Below are positions 29,530 through 40,186 of a stretch of DNA of 64,000 nt, one piece after another; positions within the stretch are counted from its first letter, which is position 1, and each line of letters starts with the position of its first letter. Source of the DNA: Candidatus Bathyarchaeota archaeon (GTDB lineage Archaea > Thermoproteota > Bathyarchaeia > 40CM-2-53-6); the NCBI GenBank assembly GCA_005888735.1, contig VBBN01000028.1:62001-126000 (forward strand). Direction: 5' to 3'. A program made the translations under genes and the position numbers. The notes under the pieces were generated by a model, which had not been told where the DNA came from, made no database searches, and saw only the letters and a program-made list of their open reading frames with translations.

Positions 29530-29659
29530 CTCTTTATCGAATATCCGATATCGGAATACCGACATATAACGTTCACCGCCCAAAGCCACCCCTGTCCTTT
29601 TACTCGTTCGCGACGGAGTAGACCTCAACAAACAGAACCTCCGACAAAGAACAAGCTAA

Positions 29660-30196
29660 TTGCACAGCGTCATTGATTATGAAATGGGTTCCTTGACAGT
29701 ACAAATTGACGACGCGGGCGTCGGGGATCTCCTTTTCGGAGTCGTCGTAGGGGTGCACAGAAAAGAGACAGGAGAGTTTCACTACGAGGTCATTCCAGTT
29801 TCATACTTTCAAACACCTCAGTTCTCCAAGAAACTCTACCTAGACAAGGCGACGGAGATCACTCTAGACCTTCTTCACAAGATGAAGCTAGAGGATGTGG
29901 AAGATGTCGAGATCTGTAGCAGTTTTCTATTCGACAAGACCAGGCCCCTGCTTGAAGAGAGACTCGGAAAGGAACGAGTCCGAACCAGAGCTATCACGGG
30001 GGACGCTCAGGACAATGTCGAAACGGCCTATCTGGACGAAATTAGAAACCTCGGCTACGAACCTATCCAGGAAAGGGACGAGAAGAGAGCGAGGAGCTTC
30101 TTTCACATGTTGAACTGGGTTAAGAAAAACCCCGACCGGCTCAAATACGCAAAAACCGGATGGCCGCGACTCAGAAGGTACATTCGCCTCCGTTGA
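29660..30196 (+). CDS. Conserved hypothetical protein
   Basis: 178 aa ORF with good coding character. Confidence 0.65.
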   Translation: MHSVIDYEMGSLTVQIDDAGVGDLLFGVVVGVHRKETGEFHYEVIPVSYFQTPQFSKKLYLDKATEITLDLLHKMKLEDVEDVEICSSFLFDKTRPLLEERLGKERVRTRAITGDAQDNVETAYLDEIRNLGYEPIQERDEKRARSFFHMLNWVKKNPDRLKYAKTGWPRLRRYIRLR

Positions 30197-30274
30197 TTCA
30201 TAACTCGATTGGCGAGGCCGACCTCACCCCTCGCACCGCTCATGAGCGTGCCTAGCGCTACTAGGTAGTCATGT

Positions 30275-31177
30275 TTGAATCCGGACACGAAGGATGGCCG
30301 AGTAACTGTTCGGCCAGCGGAGGCTAGGGACAAGAGAGTCGTGCTGGATTTCTGCAGGAACACCTGGCGTGGGGGTGACTACATACCAGAAGTCTGGGAC
30401 GAATGGATGAGTGGTCCGAAGGGATCGCTGCTAGTAGCTACCATTCGAGGAATTCCTATCGGGCTTGGCCACTGCTACTTCCAGACAAAGGACGTTCTCT
30501 GGCTGGAAGGGTTGAGGGTTGACCTTGCCTATCGACGACGGGGCATCGCAGGGAGACTCAATCGCGCCCTAACAAAGCATGGTAGGGCGAGAGGAGCTGT
30601 GCTATCGCGTCTCTGCACTAGTATACAGAACATCGCATCTCAGCGCCACGCGGAAAAGGTTGGATTCAGGATTCTTCAGCGGTTCGACAGGTTTGACTCT
30701 TCTCAGCCTCTCACACGAAAACCGGCAGGTGTATACCAAATTCGCAAGTATCGCACAGGTCTTTGGAGGCAAATACAGCGCTGGCCGGAGTTCTCGGAGT
30801 TTCGAGGGCTCTATTCGGACGGTTGGACATGGTATCCTATCACTCCTCGCGGCCTTCGAAACGCCGCAGAATACTCAAGGGTCCTCGTCACGAACTCGGA
30901 TGGCGAAATTAGCTCTCTGGCAATCATTTCAACGGACAAAGGTCGGCTCACAATCGGGTTCTTCGCAGGAAAAAGGACGCAAGCAGAACAGAAAGCCCGC
31001 TACTCGAGATACAGGCTCGCGAAGGGTGGATTCCAAAGGGTTAGAGCTCTCATCCCGCATGGGTCCTCACTGACCGAGGCTTTCAAAGCTGCAGGCTTCA
31101 AGCCGACAAATTCCATCTTGGTTTATCAGAAGATACTGAGACCGAGCCGGGAAAAGAATAAGGACGGAAGAACATGA
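30275..31177 (+). CDS. GNAT-family N-acetyltransferase
   Basis: LRVDLAYRRRGIAGRLNRALTKHGRARG acetyl-CoA binding motif. Confidence 0.85.
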   Translation: MNPDTKDGRVTVRPAEARDKRVVLDFCRNTWRGGDYIPEVWDEWMSGPKGSLLVATIRGIPIGLGHCYFQTKDVLWLEGLRVDLAYRRRGIAGRLNRALTKHGRARGAVLSRLCTSIQNIASQRHAEKVGFRILQRFDRFDSSQPLTRKPAGVYQIRKYRTGLWRQIQRWPEFSEFRGLYSDGWTWYPITPRGLRNAAEYSRVLVTNSDGEISSLAIISTDKGRLTIGFFAGKRTQAEQKARYSRYRLAKGGFQRVRALIPHGSSLTEAFKAAGFKPTNSILVYQKILRPSREKNKDGRT

Positions 31178-31506
31178 AGCGGCGACTAGTCTTGGGCATA
31201 ATGGATACCGTGACTGGGGAGATGCTTCTCCTGCCTGGTGTCGAGAAGGCTGACCAGGGGTCAGATGATTTTGAGCTCCGGGTCGCAGGCAAACCCTTCG
31301 CCCACGTTCACAGCTCAGACAGAATTGATGTTCGGCTTCCGCAAGATGTCAAAGAATCCCTGATAATACAGGGAGTTGTAGCAAGGTCCCCCGAGATGCA
31401 CGACCGCGAAGGGTGGGCCGTGATGAGACTCAACCCGTTGTCTACTCTAGCAATGACTCTGAGGGTACTCCAGGCCGCGTACAAGTACACGTCAAGTATG
31501 ATCTAA
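31174..31506 (+). CDS. Hypothetical protein
   Basis: 110 aa, overlaps the GNAT stop (ATGA). Confidence 0.6.
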   Translation: MKRRLVLGIMDTVTGEMLLLPGVEKADQGSDDFELRVAGKPFAHVHSSDRIDVRLPQDVKESLIIQGVVARSPEMHDREGWAVMRLNPLSTLAMTLRVLQAAYKYTSSMI

Positions 31507-31558
31507 CCATTCCACTTCTTTTCCAATTCTTAATAGGCTACGCCGTCAGAACTTACGC

Positions 31559-32986
31559 ATGGACCTGGATCGGCGTAAGGTCTTCGCCTACATAGACCAG
31601 CACATCCCGGAACATACTTCCAAACTACAAGAGTTGGTCCGCCAGCCCTCCATCTCTCCCGAGAACAAGGGTGTCAGGGAGTGCGCCGGTCTCCTTCTAC
31701 GCTACTACAAGGAATTAGGGTGCGTGAGCAGTCTCGTCGAGACTTCTGGCAACCCTGTTGTGTTCGGAAAGTATGACGCTGGGGCTGACCGGACAATCGT
31801 AGTCTACCTGATGTACGACACAATGCCGGTGGACGAGCCCGGCTGGACCGTTGACCCTCTAGCCGGGTCAATCAGGGAAATGGCTCCGTTCGGGCGTTGC
31901 CTCGTCGCAAGGGGGGCGTACAATACGAAAGGGGAACTGCGGGCTTTTCTTAACGCGTGCGAATCCATCAGGGCGACCGGACAGGAACTGCCGGTGAACC
32001 TGTTGCTTGTCGCCGAGGGCGAGGAGGAACTTGGCAGCCGGCACCTTCCCGAATTCTTCGCTAAAAAGCAAAAAGACTTGGCGGAGGCTGACGCTGTGTT
32101 CTTCCCATTCTGCGGCCAAGACCGAAACGGCAAAGTCCTGCTCTTTCTCGGCGTCAAGGGCATTGTCTTCTTCGAGCTGGAGCTTGACGGCGCTAGCTGG
32201 GGGAGAGGTCCAAGGGAGTTCGGGGTTCATGGGAGCAACAAGGCATGGGTCGACAGTCCAGCCTGGAGAATGGTCCAAGCCCTTGCAACGATGACCAGCC
32301 CCGACGGCAACAGAGTTCTGGTCAAAGACTTCTACAAGAACGCAAAAGTCCCGACCGACGAAGACAGGGAACTCCTTCAAAGGCTTGAGAAGACATTCGA
32401 CGAATCACCGCAGAAGACTGAGATGCGCGTCGACCGATTCATCGGGGACGCGAAAGGAATCGACGCTTTCAAGAAGTACTTGTTCGACCCAACATTGAAC
32501 ATTGACGGACTCTGGAGCGGCTATACCGGACCAGAAACCAAAACACTGCTACCCCACAAAATGACCGTCAAGATGGACGTACGCCTCGTACCCAACATGA
32601 CAACCGCTGAGATCATACCAATGGTCCGGCGACATCTCGACGAACATGGATTCAAGGAGGTGAAAGTAAACCTGCTTGAAGCGGGCTACAGCTGGGCCCG
32701 GACGAGCTACAAGGAACCGGCGGTGAAAGCAGTCGTGAAGAGCTACACGGAGATGGGAAAAGAGCCGGAGATTTGGCCAACCTTGGCTGGCAGTGCGCCG
32801 TTCACCATGTTCAGCCAGGAACCTCTCAAGCTTCCCGTCATACCGGGAGGATTAGGACACGGTGCCCTGCCTCACTCACCTAACGAGTACATTGTCTTGG
32901 ACGAGGGAGGACCCACAGCTGGGCTAGCAACGATGGAGAAGTCCTACGTTGCTATACTGGATAATTTCGGCAAAATGCGTCCCTGA
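31559..32986 (+). CDS. M20-family metallopeptidase
   Basis: VVYLMYDTMPVDEPGWTVDP, ARGAYNTKGELRAFLNA, VAEGEEELGSRHLPEF. Confidence 0.9.
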   Translation: MDLDRRKVFAYIDQHIPEHTSKLQELVRQPSISPENKGVRECAGLLLRYYKELGCVSSLVETSGNPVVFGKYDAGADRTIVVYLMYDTMPVDEPGWTVDPLAGSIREMAPFGRCLVARGAYNTKGELRAFLNACESIRATGQELPVNLLLVAEGEEELGSRHLPEFFAKKQKDLAEADAVFFPFCGQDRNGKVLLFLGVKGIVFFELELDGASWGRGPREFGVHGSNKAWVDSPAWRMVQALATMTSPDGNRVLVKDFYKNAKVPTDEDRELLQRLEKTFDESPQKTEMRVDRFIGDAKGIDAFKKYLFDPTLNIDGLWSGYTGPETKTLLPHKMTVKMDVRLVPNMTTAEIIPMVRRHLDEHGFKEVKVNLLEAGYSWARTSYKEPAVKAVVKSYTEMGKEPEIWPTLAGSAPFTMFSQEPLKLPVIPGGLGHGALPHSPNEYIVLDEGGPTAGLATMEKSYVAILDNFGKMRP

Positions 32987-33275
32987 AGACGATACCCTTG
33001 CTCGTCCAATCACGTGGCCACTCGAAAAATTCAGCGGGTGTGCGGTCTCACCCTGCTGGGTCTTCTAGAGCCAAGTGTCCGACGGGTCCGCTGCCTCCTC
33101 CTCTGTCGCCTCTGAACGTGCCGTTGACTCCCGTGGTGCAGCATGAGACCCGCGGGATGCGTGATCGGGGGCTATTTGTACCTTGATATTCGAGGGGTCT
33201 TTCAGACCTAGCTTATTGTTCGGAATATTGTCGGTAACCTTCTTAGCCTGACGGATTGCACGTGAGCCCCGAACA

Positions 33276-33662
33276 ATGGAACCCTCTACGGACGAAGAGC
33301 AGGAGGAGATTGACGTCATCTGGGACGAGGCGGGCACAGCCAGGTATCGAATACTCAAGGATCATCGACTCGTCGACTTTGACGGCCACCAGATTGCCTG
33401 GTTGGACGAGCAGGGGTATGTGTTCGACTATAAGGGACATCACAAAGCATTCTATGAGAACGGAATCCTACGGGATCAGGCTGGAGCGGTTGTAGGTCTT
33501 GGACAAGACCCGGCCGGCCCTCATCCCGTCCTCCCCAACAAGGGACTGATTCCGAAGGGCACAAAGCCTGAGAAGGAGCCCGATAGGCCGAAGGTGAAGA
33601 AGACTCCTGAGAAGCCTCAACCTTCGCTCCTCTGGTCGCAGAAGACACTGGAAGAGCTCTAG
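33276..33662 (+). CDS. Hypothetical protein resembling 4-fold beta-flower type repeats
   Basis: Tandem short beta units: RYRILKDHRLVDFDGHQIAWLDEQGYVFDYKGHHKAFYENGILRDQAGAVVG. Confidence 0.55.
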   Translation: MEPSTDEEQEEIDVIWDEAGTARYRILKDHRLVDFDGHQIAWLDEQGYVFDYKGHHKAFYENGILRDQAGAVVGLGQDPAGPHPVLPNKGLIPKGTKPEKEPDRPKVKKTPEKPQPSLLWSQKTLEEL

Positions 33663-33768
33663 ACAGCTTTCAATCTGCGGGGACAGTGCCCGGAGATACT
33701 TCAGCAAGTCTCGCCCAGCGCTCTCCTAGTCGACTTCCCGGATTAGCGCTCAGTAGGCGAACTGGTCC

Positions 33769-35049
33769 TTGCTGAACTATTTTTCCATCGGGATCTTCGC
33801 CATAGTTTACCTGCTGATTATTTTCCGTAACTTCCGACGATTCCGGCTCCCAGTCTGGACAATCATGATGGCTGGAGCGGTATCCATGATTTTCTTCAAC
33901 GCGATTCCCCTTAACGCCGCGTACTCGGCGGTCAACCTAGACGTGATCTTCTTTCTACTTGGAATGTTCACAGTCGTAGCTGCGATGGACATCTCGGGCC
34001 TCCTCGAGTTTCTCACCCTACGAATGCTAGTGTTCGCCCGGTCCCCACAGAGAGCTTTCGCAATCATCTTCTTCGGCATGAGTGCCTTGTCTGCATTCCT
34101 TGTCAACGACACTCTAGCGCTCATGGCGACTCCGATTATGATTGGGGTGGCGAAACAGATGCGGATGCGTCCAAGCGTCCTACTGATCACGCTCGCTATG
34201 GGCGTCACTGTGGGCAGCACGTTGATGCCTATCGGAAATCCACAGAACCTGCTGGTCGCGATATCAAGCGGCATACCGAATCCACTCTTCAATTTCCTGC
34301 ACTTCCTGCTTCTTCCAACAGTTCTCTGTCTAGCGACGACATACGCCATTCTGCGGACGTATTACCGAAAGGAACTGAAGGGTTCCTCACTTGAGGGGTT
34401 CCAGGCGGCTCCGAAGCGAGCGGTCAAGGATGCAAAATTGGCCAAGTTGTCAGGATGGGTTGCTGTTCTCGTTGTGACAGGGTTCTTTGCGGTTGGAGCG
34501 GCCGAGCTTTTCGGGGTTTCGGGAAATTTCAACTTGGGAACTGTCGCCCTCGCGGCAGCGGTGGTATTGTTCGTCGTGAGCGAGAAGAGGCGTGAGATAC
34601 TAGGGAAGGTCGACTGGGGGATTATCATGTTCTTCATTTCTCTCTTCATAGTGATGGAAGCTTTCTGGAGGTCGAACGCTCTTCAGGAATTGCTTGTCTA
34701 CGTTCCTGCGTTGAATCCGTCGGACCAGAACGCTTCCCTAGGACCCATACTGATCACCAGTCTTCTCTTCAGCCAGTTGCTGAGCAACGTGCCATTCGTG
34801 GCTGTGTACATCAAGGTACTGCAAGCAGCTGGGTTCACCGGTGTCAGCGTCAAAGCATGGGTGGCCCTTGCGGGCGCAAGCACGCTTGCGGGCGGGCTGA
34901 CGTTGCTAGGAGCAGCGAGCAACGTGATTGTTCTTGAACAGGCAGAGTCTAGAGGAGCCGAGTTCAGCTTTGTCGAGTTCGCCAAAATAGGGCTTATCGT
35001 CACTATTCCGAATTTTCTAATTCTCTTTGCCCTTCTCTGGATTCTCTGA
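33769..35049 (+). CDS. SLC13/ArsB-NhaD superfamily anion/ion permease
   Basis: 426 aa, about 11 TM; FLVNDTLALMATPIMIGVAKQMR, TVGSTLMPIGNPQNLLVAISSG. Confidence 0.85.
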   Translation: MLNYFSIGIFAIVYLLIIFRNFRRFRLPVWTIMMAGAVSMIFFNAIPLNAAYSAVNLDVIFFLLGMFTVVAAMDISGLLEFLTLRMLVFARSPQRAFAIIFFGMSALSAFLVNDTLALMATPIMIGVAKQMRMRPSVLLITLAMGVTVGSTLMPIGNPQNLLVAISSGIPNPLFNFLHFLLLPTVLCLATTYAILRTYYRKELKGSSLEGFQAAPKRAVKDAKLAKLSGWVAVLVVTGFFAVGAAELFGVSGNFNLGTVALAAAVVLFVVSEKRREILGKVDWGIIMFFISLFIVMEAFWRSNALQELLVYVPALNPSDQNASLGPILITSLLFSQLLSNVPFVAVYIKVLQAAGFTGVSVKAWVALAGASTLAGGLTLLGAASNVIVLEQAESRGAEFSFVEFAKIGLIVTIPNFLILFALLWIL

Positions 35050-35124
35050 GCAGTCGGACTTGTGAGACAACTATCGAGGATCTCTACATTGCTCTTCGAG
35101 AGAGGGGCTAGCGGCTGGGTTCTG

Positions 35125-36354
35125 TTAACTCTTGGTTGGTTGAGTTAGCTTCGGAGCATCGACTCCAGGGACTACCGTAGGCGTCGGGTTCCCCTTCACT
35201 GCTTCAACTGCTCCGCCTTGCGGCCCCTCATGGGCCCGTGAACGGTCGAACCTCACCCGTCCCCGCCGGGCCAGGTTAACCGCTGCTATCCTGTCCCGGT
35301 CCATTACTGCTCGACACTTGTTACACCAGAGCTTGCGGGTCAGTCTCTTGTCCGATTAGAGTTTCTCCCCGCATCTCGGACAAGTCATGCTGGAACCTCT
35401 GGTCTCACGCCTAGATAGACGGATGACTGAAAGACCAGTCCACCGCGCCTTATACTCTATCTGCCGTTGGGCTTCACTGAAGCTCCACGCGTTCATCCTA
35501 CCCCGATACTTTCTACCCTGACCATTCCCCTTACGGTGGAGAGCACGTATGCCCCTGATATCTTCCAATACCATTGCCTGTCTCCGCCTGGACCGCCACT
35601 GCCACAATGGTCTTCGTGGTGGCGTGGAGTAGATGACCGGTCCTAGCGGTTCTACGCATTCCATACTTCGAGGCTATACCCGTTCTTATCCTAGAATCGT
35701 CTCGTTTGAAAGATGCGACTATGCGTGTTGTAGTACTGGCTATGCGCACAGTCCTCGAGAGGTCGTAGTGACGTGTCTCCTCCTCGTTTCCAACAGTGAG
35801 ATTACGAAGATTACGGTCCACTCCGACCGTGGAAGTGCACTCTAACTTGGCAACGTCGAGAGCGATGCAGAGACTCAGCCTGTTCCTGGTGAGGGTGAAG
35901 GAACGGACAGTGACTCCTGGTTGAGAGATGACGTCTAATGTATGCTTGGTCAGGGGTATGCTGAGACGTTTCCCTCTCGCGAATCGGAATCTCCAGTCCT
36001 CCGTTCCTCGTCTTGAAGCCGTAGCATGATACGAGCTGCTGTCTAACAGCATACGGGGTCCTAGAGGGCAAACCTCTCCTTCGAGACTTCTTTCTGGACG
36101 CTAGTATTCCTGCTGCTCTGGATATGGCGCAGAGCTTGTAACAGCTGGGAGAATCATACTGGGCTAATTGGTTGTAGGAGAGGAGTGAGAGTTTTCTCAG
36201 CGAGGACGCGTCGTTGGCTATACCTATCCGTATGGACTCGTTGACCATCCCTCCTGAACACCTCCAGTAATCCTAGCCCTTCCCGTGTTGGAGCATAGTG
36301 TTGCCAAACAGACTTGACAGCTAACAACGCACAACAAGAGCCAAAACCCTCCAC
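35125..36354 (-). pseudogene. tnpB: IS605-family TnpB/OrfB, decayed
   Basis: RuvC-like VGVDRNLRNLTVG, zinc ribbon CPRCGEKL[TAA]SDKRLTRKLWCNKCRAVMDRDRIAAVNLARRG; split over at least three frames. Confidence 0.85.
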
Positions 36355-36447
36355 ATACGTTAGAGAGGCACCCGACGATGAGTCAACAGAACTAGCGGCT
36401 GTAAGGTTTAGAAATACCCGCTCGCCAACCTTCTCAGTGTCTTAGAA

Positions 36448-36927
36448 ATGCCAAACCAGGGAGAAAAAGCCCCCGCGTTCACACTCTTCGACCATGAAAA
36501 GAAACAGCGCACTCTCAAAGAGATCATAAAGCCGGAGGGAAGCACCCTTCTAGCCTTCTTTCCAGGCGCTTTCACAGGAGTTTGCACTCGAGAAATGTGC
36601 ACTTTCAGGGATAGCATGGCGGAGCTGAACAAGGTGCACGCGCAAGTCGTCGGCATCAGCGTTAACGATCCCTTCACTAACCGGGCGTTTGCCCAGCAGA
36701 ACAGCCTGAACTTCCCACTGCTCAGCGACTATAACCGGGAAGTGGTGCGAAAGTACAATGTCTTCCATGAGAGCTTCTCCGGTCTTCCAGGATACACGGC
36801 CGCGAAACGGAGTGTGTTTATACTTGACCCTGAAGGCGTGGTCACTTACAAGTGGGTCAGTGAAGATCCTACCAAGGAACCGAACTATGAGGAACTGAAG
36901 AGAGAAGCCGCGAAGATAACCGCTTAG
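36448..36927 (+). CDS. Peroxiredoxin (AhpC/TSA family)
   Basis: FFPGAFTGVCTREMCTFRD. Confidence 0.9.
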   Translation: MPNQGEKAPAFTLFDHEKKQRTLKEIIKPEGSTLLAFFPGAFTGVCTREMCTFRDSMAELNKVHAQVVGISVNDPFTNRAFAQQNSLNFPLLSDYNREVVRKYNVFHESFSGLPGYTAAKRSVFILDPEGVVTYKWVSEDPTKEPNYEELKREAAKITA

Positions 36928-36942
36928 ACTCCTCAGTCAGAA

Positions 36943-37653
36943 TCATAGCTGCCCGGCGAGTTTCTCGGCTAATAGAGCGTTCTCGCCCTTATCATCATGA
37001 CGTAGGTATACGTACACCTCGTTAGCCGACTTGGCTGTTTCAGCAATTTTCTTCGTCCACTTCGCGACGGTGTCCGTGTCGTACCGGTCCTTTCTCAACC
37101 TAAAGTATGCAATATCACTGGTGACCTTGAACGAGGGAGCCATGTCCTCTGTCTCGGCGATACAAAACCCAGCCTTCTCCTTCTCCAACAATTCATAGGT
37201 GGATTCCTGTAGCCAGGACTCATGGCGGAACTCGAAGACTCTGCTCCCGATGGCTGGGGTCCCGTCTAGAAACTCTTCTAGGAGCTTGAGATCGGCCCTG
37301 GCAAATGGTGGAAGCTGAAACAGGATCGGCCCCCTCCTGGGACCGAGAAGGTCTAGGGTTTTTGACATGCGTTCAGATGCTTCCGGTGAGCCTTCTCCGA
37401 GCTTCAGAATGTGGGTAATCTGCCGCGGGGCCTTGAACGCGAACCGGAAATCCTCGCTGGTCTTCGACGACCATGACTTCACCATCATGGTGCTTGGCGG
37501 AGCGTAGAAAGAGCTGTTGACCTCGACACTGTTCAAGCGTTTGGAATAGAGGGCGAGAAATTCCTCGCTCTTCGAGTTCTCAGGGTAGAATTTGCCTTTC
37601 CAGCCCGGGTAGCTGAACCCGGAGACTCCCACGAAGACCCTCTTCCTTGCCAT
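36943..37653 (-). CDS. DUF72-family protein
   Basis: VGVSGFSYPGWKGKFYPENSKSEEFLALYSKRLNSVEVNSSFY. Confidence 0.9.
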   Translation of the reverse strand: MARKRVFVGVSGFSYPGWKGKFYPENSKSEEFLALYSKRLNSVEVNSSFYAPPSTMMVKSWSSKTSEDFRFAFKAPRQITHILKLGEGSPEASERMSKTLDLLGPRRGPILFQLPPFARADLKLLEEFLDGTPAIGSRVFEFRHESWLQESTYELLEKEKAGFCIAETEDMAPSFKVTSDIAYFRLRKDRYDTDTVAKWTKKIAETAKSANEVYVYLRHDDKGENALLAEKLAGQL

Positions 37654-37727
37654 CCAGTCATGTCCTCAACCTTTCCCGATTGGCTCAGCGGAAAAGGTTT
37701 CTAAACTCCCTAAACTCGGCGTATGCT

Positions 37728-38282
37728 ATGACCTCTCTTGAAGTAGGCACGGTCGGGCTTCCACTGGGAAGTCAGGCAATAGATTTCAAGCTAATGGGGA
37801 TTGACGGGAAGAACTACAGTCTCTCCAGCTTCGACGACAAAAAGGCCCTAGTGGTGGTCTTCAGTTGCAACCATTGTCCCTACGTTCGAGATTACGAGGA
37901 CAGAATGGTCCTGCTGCAACACGACTACGCTCCGAAAGGGGCTACCCTGATCGCGATTAACAGCAACGACGAGACAAACTATCCAGAGGACAATTTCCCT
38001 AACATGGTCCAACGCGCCAAAGACAAGGGCTTCAACTTTCCCTACCTCAGAGATGAGACCCAAGACACTGCCAAGAAATACGGCGGCATCTGCACGCCAC
38101 ACGTTTTTGCATTCGACCATAAGCGGGTCCTGCAGTACAAAGGCCGAATCGACGACAACCGCAACGCCGCGGCGGTCAAGACTACAGATCTCAAGAACGC
38201 CCTCGACTCTATGCTAGTGGGTAAGACGCCTCCAGTCCAGGAGACGCGCCCGTTCGGCTGCTCGATTAAGTGGAAACAATAA
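37728..38282 (+). CDS. Thioredoxin-fold (AhpC/TSA-like) protein
   Basis: VVVFSCNHCPYVRDYEDRM...YGGICTPHVFAFD. Confidence 0.85.
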   Translation: MTSLEVGTVGLPLGSQAIDFKLMGIDGKNYSLSSFDDKKALVVVFSCNHCPYVRDYEDRMVLLQHDYAPKGATLIAINSNDETNYPEDNFPNMVQRAKDKGFNFPYLRDETQDTAKKYGGICTPHVFAFDHKRVLQYKGRIDDNRNAAAVKTTDLKNALDSMLVGKTPPVQETRPFGCSIKWKQ

Positions 38283-38374
38283 CCCATCTGCAATCTCTAG
38301 TACTCTACCTTTCACTAGGGCATCTGGCTGGGCTTTAATAGGACCAGCTGGGTCTAGGAAGACGAGACGCTCGT

Positions 38375-38677
38375 ATGGGAAAACGAAAAGTCCTCAGTGA
38401 GGCCAATCTGAGTGAAATGCTCACTCCGGGGCCTGGACAAATGTACGGGACTGTCAAGAATCTACTTGGCTACGACCGTGTTCTCGTAGAGTGCACCGAC
38501 GGTGTGACTAGGGTATGCCGAATCCGGGGAAAGATGAAGCGCAGAGTCTGGATAAAGATGGGTGACCTGGTGCTTGTTGCTCCCTGGGATTTCCAGGACG
38601 AGCGCGGAGACATCATGTTCAGATACACCGCCGGCCAGGTTGAATCTCTGCGGCGCTCGGGCCAGATCAAATTCTAG
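38375..38677 (+). CDS. eif1A: Translation initiation factor aIF-1A
   Basis: GQMYGTVKNLLGYDRVLVECTDGVTRVCRIRGKMKRRVWIKMGDLVLVAPWDFQ. Confidence 0.93.
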   Translation: MGKRKVLSEANLSEMLTPGPGQMYGTVKNLLGYDRVLVECTDGVTRVCRIRGKMKRRVWIKMGDLVLVAPWDFQDERGDIMFRYTAGQVESLRRSGQIKF

Positions 38678-38832
38678 GCTACTATCTTTAGGGGTTCTGA
38701 CTGTTGAGCCCGAGGGGCTGGGAACTAATAGGACGTAAAACGGTTTTTTTCGCCGGGAAAGTGCATAATTCACTGTTCAATTCTTGAACAAAAGCAGCCT
38801 TTTAGACCCCGGCCAGGAGCCGCCCCGAAATC

Positions 38833-39291
38833 GTGGAAAAAATGCAAACAGAAACATACAGACATGCGTTGACAACTGCTTTCCGAAGCTGGCATAGCCT
38901 TGCGGTAGGCGCAGTCCTACTGGGGCTCAACTTCTACCTGCTAACTCAAGGAAACAATTTCATCAACACGGGCCAGACCCTCCAGGGGTGGGTCGTCAAC
39001 ATCATCGCCGGCTACGCTTTCGTCGCTGCAATATTCCTCGGATCCTCTCCACTATCAGAGAACCATACGCTGACCGAGGCCTTTCCAGGCGTGTTCGACC
39101 ACTTCAAGACCTTCATAGTCGGCGGGATTTTCTGGGCACTTGGAACAGCGCTAATCACCAATCCTGTCACGCAGCTCAAGACCACCGACCAGATGGTACC
39201 TGGAGCCCTCGCACTGATAATCGGAGGCGCCTTCCTCCTAACGGCTGTACTGATAGCCGTAGCGGCCGCTTTTGTGCGCCCCAAGAAATAG
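38833..39291 (+). CDS. Membrane protein, hypothetical
   Basis: 152 aa, four TM segments. Confidence 0.6.
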   Translation: MEKMQTETYRHALTTAFRSWHSLAVGAVLLGLNFYLLTQGNNFINTGQTLQGWVVNIIAGYAFVAAIFLGSSPLSENHTLTEAFPGVFDHFKTFIVGGIFWALGTALITNPVTQLKTTDQMVPGALALIIGGAFLLTAVLIAVAAAFVRPKK

Positions 39292-39484
39292 CAGCACCCA
39301 ACGATTTTCCCTCAGCCCCCTTTTTTTCTTATTTCGAACCCTAAGGCTTGGCGACCCATCGTGGTCACTAAGCGTCAGGGATAGACACCTGAGCTGGGAC
39401 CCGGTTTCGTAGCACTGCCGAGACCTTCAAGGAGGAGGCAAGGAGCATTCTCATAAATATCGTCCCCTCTTGAGGGCAAGGATC

Positions 39485-39748
39485 ATGCCGGCCGAAAAGA
39501 GGCTTCTGGCTCGGAGAGAGTTGACCAAGTATGAGTCCATCCCGATTTACTACTATACCGAGAAGGACAGTTTGAACCGGATTACTGTTCTCAAGGAAGC
39601 TGGCAAGGAATCGTACCTGGTCGCTGGCAGGTATGTCGGAGTAAACGACGACGCCCGACAGTATAATCCACTAAGCGACGAGGAGAGGGGTGAAGTCGAA
39701 AAACTGTTGAAGATAAGGAGCCGAGACGCGGCAATCAGTTTTCTCTAA
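39485..39748 (+). CDS. Hypothetical protein
   Basis: MPAEKRLLARRELTKYESIPIYYYTEKDSLNRITVLKEAG. Confidence 0.55.
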   Translation: MPAEKRLLARRELTKYESIPIYYYTEKDSLNRITVLKEAGKESYLVAGRYVGVNDDARQYNPLSDEERGEVEKLLKIRSRDAAISFL

Positions 39749-39795
39749 TCGTTTCCGGCAAGGTCTTATTACTGGTTGAGAACCGGCTGCTCTTC

Positions 39796-40173
39796 ATGGC
39801 ACCGCAAGAAGAACTTGCCAGGCTTATTTCCGAGAAGGGACGAAAGATACTGGTCGCGGAGAATCCTGTTGACCTGAAGTCTCTTCAGGGCGAGAACTTT
39901 GTCTACCTTCTCCAACTCCCTGAAGGCTCTACGGCTGCCGGTGGGCGAGCTGGGGGCTTCGGTGAGAGGCGGGTGGAGAGGCTCTACGCTTTCCACTACT
40001 CAAATGGTTCATGTCGGAAACTTTTCGAGGTTGACAGTCCTGAGAAGCTTGAAAGGTTCGAGCTTCCTTATCACGCGGCAGGAATGCAGGTTCTCCTTCC
40101 CGACGGGACTGAGCGGATTATCTCGGGAGTTGTGGATCCAGAATTCGTGGCCTCGTACAAGCAGATCGCATAG
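39796..40173 (+). CDS. Hypothetical protein
   Basis: 125 aa ORF. Confidence 0.55.
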   Translation: MAPQEELARLISEKGRKILVAENPVDLKSLQGENFVYLLQLPEGSTAAGGRAGGFGERRVERLYAFHYSNGSCRKLFEVDSPEKLERFELPYHAAGMQVLLPDGTERIISGVVDPEFVASYKQIA

Positions 40174-40186
40174 CCCGCCCCGAACC

